In this document: positions 23,966 to 24,613 of the stretch, in pieces
Layout of the letters: each line of letters starts with the position of its first letter
Position numbering within the stretch: the first letter of the stretch is position 1
Source of the DNA: JBJSXF01 sp046086225
GTDB lineage: Bacteria; Actinomycetota; Acidimicrobiia; IMCC26256; PALSA-610
NCBI GenBank assembly: GCA_046086225.1
Contig: JBJSXF010000094.1
Coordinates: forward strand, 1-24,613
Length of the DNA stretch: 24,613 bases
Reading direction: 5' to 3'
Program-made: the position numbers and the translations under genes
Notes under the pieces: generated by a model
Database searches by the model: none
What the model saw: the letters and a program-made list of their open reading frames with translations, nothing else
Told to the model about the DNA's origin: nothing

Positions 23966-24613
23966 GTGCTGCGCTTCGGCACCGACGGCGTCCGCGGTGA
24001 CGCCGACTCCGACCTCACGTCGCCGGCAGTGCGCGCCCTCGGGCGCGCCGTCGCCCGAGCCCTCGGCCCCGGCCGCGTCCTCATCGGTCGGGACACCCGA
24101 CGCTCGGGCGCCCGGATCGAGGCGGCGCTGACCGCCGGTCTCGCCGACGCCGGTGTCCGGGTTGCGGGTCTCGGCGTGCTCCCCACTCCGGCCATCGCGT
24201 TCGCGGCGGCTCGGCGCGGGCTCCCGGCCCTCGTCGTCTCGGCGAGCCATAACCCTTGGACCGACAACGGGGTGAAGGTCATCGGTCCCGACGGCCGCAA
24301 GCTCCCCGACTCGGCCGAGGCCGCGATCGAGGAGCACCTGGCCGCGGCGCTCGCCGAGCCGATCGGCACCGACGGTGCCCCGCCCTCGGGACCGGAGCCG
24401 ACCGGCGCGGGCCCGGCCGATGCCGATCCGATCGCAGTCGCCGAGTACCTCGCCCACCTGGCCACGGCGCTCGCGGGTCGGGACCTCGCCGGGCTCCGGG
24501 TGGTCGTCGACTGCGCGAACGGCGCGGCTTCGGTCGTCGGACCCGCCGCGCTGCGGGCGGCCGGGGCCGAGGTCACGGTCATGGCCGCCGATCCCGACGG
24601 CACCAACATCAAT
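23966..24613 (+). CDS. glmM: Phosphoglucosamine mutase, N-terminal 216 residues (partial)
   Basis: The frame opens at GTG 23966 with MLRFGTDGVRGDADSDLTSP and runs without a stop to the window edge, about half of the usual 445 or so residues. GlmM converts glucosamine-6-phosphate to glucosamine-1-phosphate for UDP-GlcNAc and peptidoglycan synthesis. The phosphoserine loop VVSASHNPWTDNGVK gives S94 as the active-site Ser, and LIGRDTRRSGARIEAAL is also typical. A linker at about 130-150 is rich in Ala/Pro/Gly. The rplM-rpsI-glmM order is shared with mycobacteria, linking ribosome and cell-wall growth. No strong Shine-Dalgarno is present in the 13-base gap. Confidence 0.96.
   Translation, partial: MLRFGTDGVRGDADSDLTSPAVRALGRAVARALGPGRVLIGRDTRRSGARIEAALTAGLADAGVRVAGLGVLPTPAIAFAAARRGLPALVVSASHNPWTDNGVKVIGPDGRKLPDSAEAAIEEHLAAALAEPIGTDGAPPSGPEPTGAGPADADPIAVAEYLAHLATALAGRDLAGLRVVVDCANGAASVVGPAALRAAGAEVTVMAADPDGTNIN

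Overview
This window is a high-GC bacterial chromosome segment carrying almost the whole S10/spc/alpha ribosomal-protein supercluster on the + strand. Several traits point to Actinomycetota, probably Acidimicrobiia or a relative (an inference; no phylogeny was run). Third codon positions are mostly G or C. The gene order is tuf-rpsJ, then rplC to rplO, secY-adk-map, infA to rplQ-truA, and rplM-rpsI-glmM. GTG starts are frequent, -10 boxes have the form TANNNT with weak -35 boxes, and S4, S14, L24 and L36 are all zinc-binding (C+) forms.

Layout: the 3' end of tuf and rpsJ (1-476) end at a convergent hairpin. Two minus-strand genes for large membrane proteins that look like GT-C glycosyltransferases follow (512-4211). 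They sit between rpsJ and rplC, a junction that is normally unbroken. A 371-bp spacer then holds back-to-back divergent promoters and a structured leader before rplC-rplD-rplW-rplB-rpsS-rplV-rpsC-rplP-rpmC-rpsQ-rplN-rplX-rplE-rpsN-rpsH-rplF-rplR-rpsE-rpmD-rplO (4583-13719). Putative internal promoters start secY-adk-map (13771-16536) and infA-rpmJ-rpsM-rpsK-rpsD-rpoA-rplQ-truA (16626-20556). A second minus-strand interruption (20553-22946) carries a lipoprotein and an alkaline-phosphatase-superfamily phosphodiesterase whose motif order looks circularly permuted. The window closes with rplM-rpsI and the first 216 codons of glmM (23094-24613).

The + strand genes jointly supply ribosomal proteins, the EF-Tu and IF1 translation factors, the SecY channel, adenylate kinase, N-terminal Met removal, the RNA polymerase alpha subunit, tRNA pseudouridylation and the first committed step toward UDP-GlcNAc. 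Many neighbouring genes overlap at stop/start codons, which suggests translational coupling.

The best leads are an infA gene that can only start at CTG behind a strong Shine-Dalgarno, an L22 protein with a seven-fold His-Asp repeat in a long tail, the permuted phosphodiesterase, and the split S10 operon with its tight divergent promoter. I saw no CRISPR array, tRNA, rRNA, insertion sequence or phage gene, and no cluster that can honestly be called a new multi-gene system.
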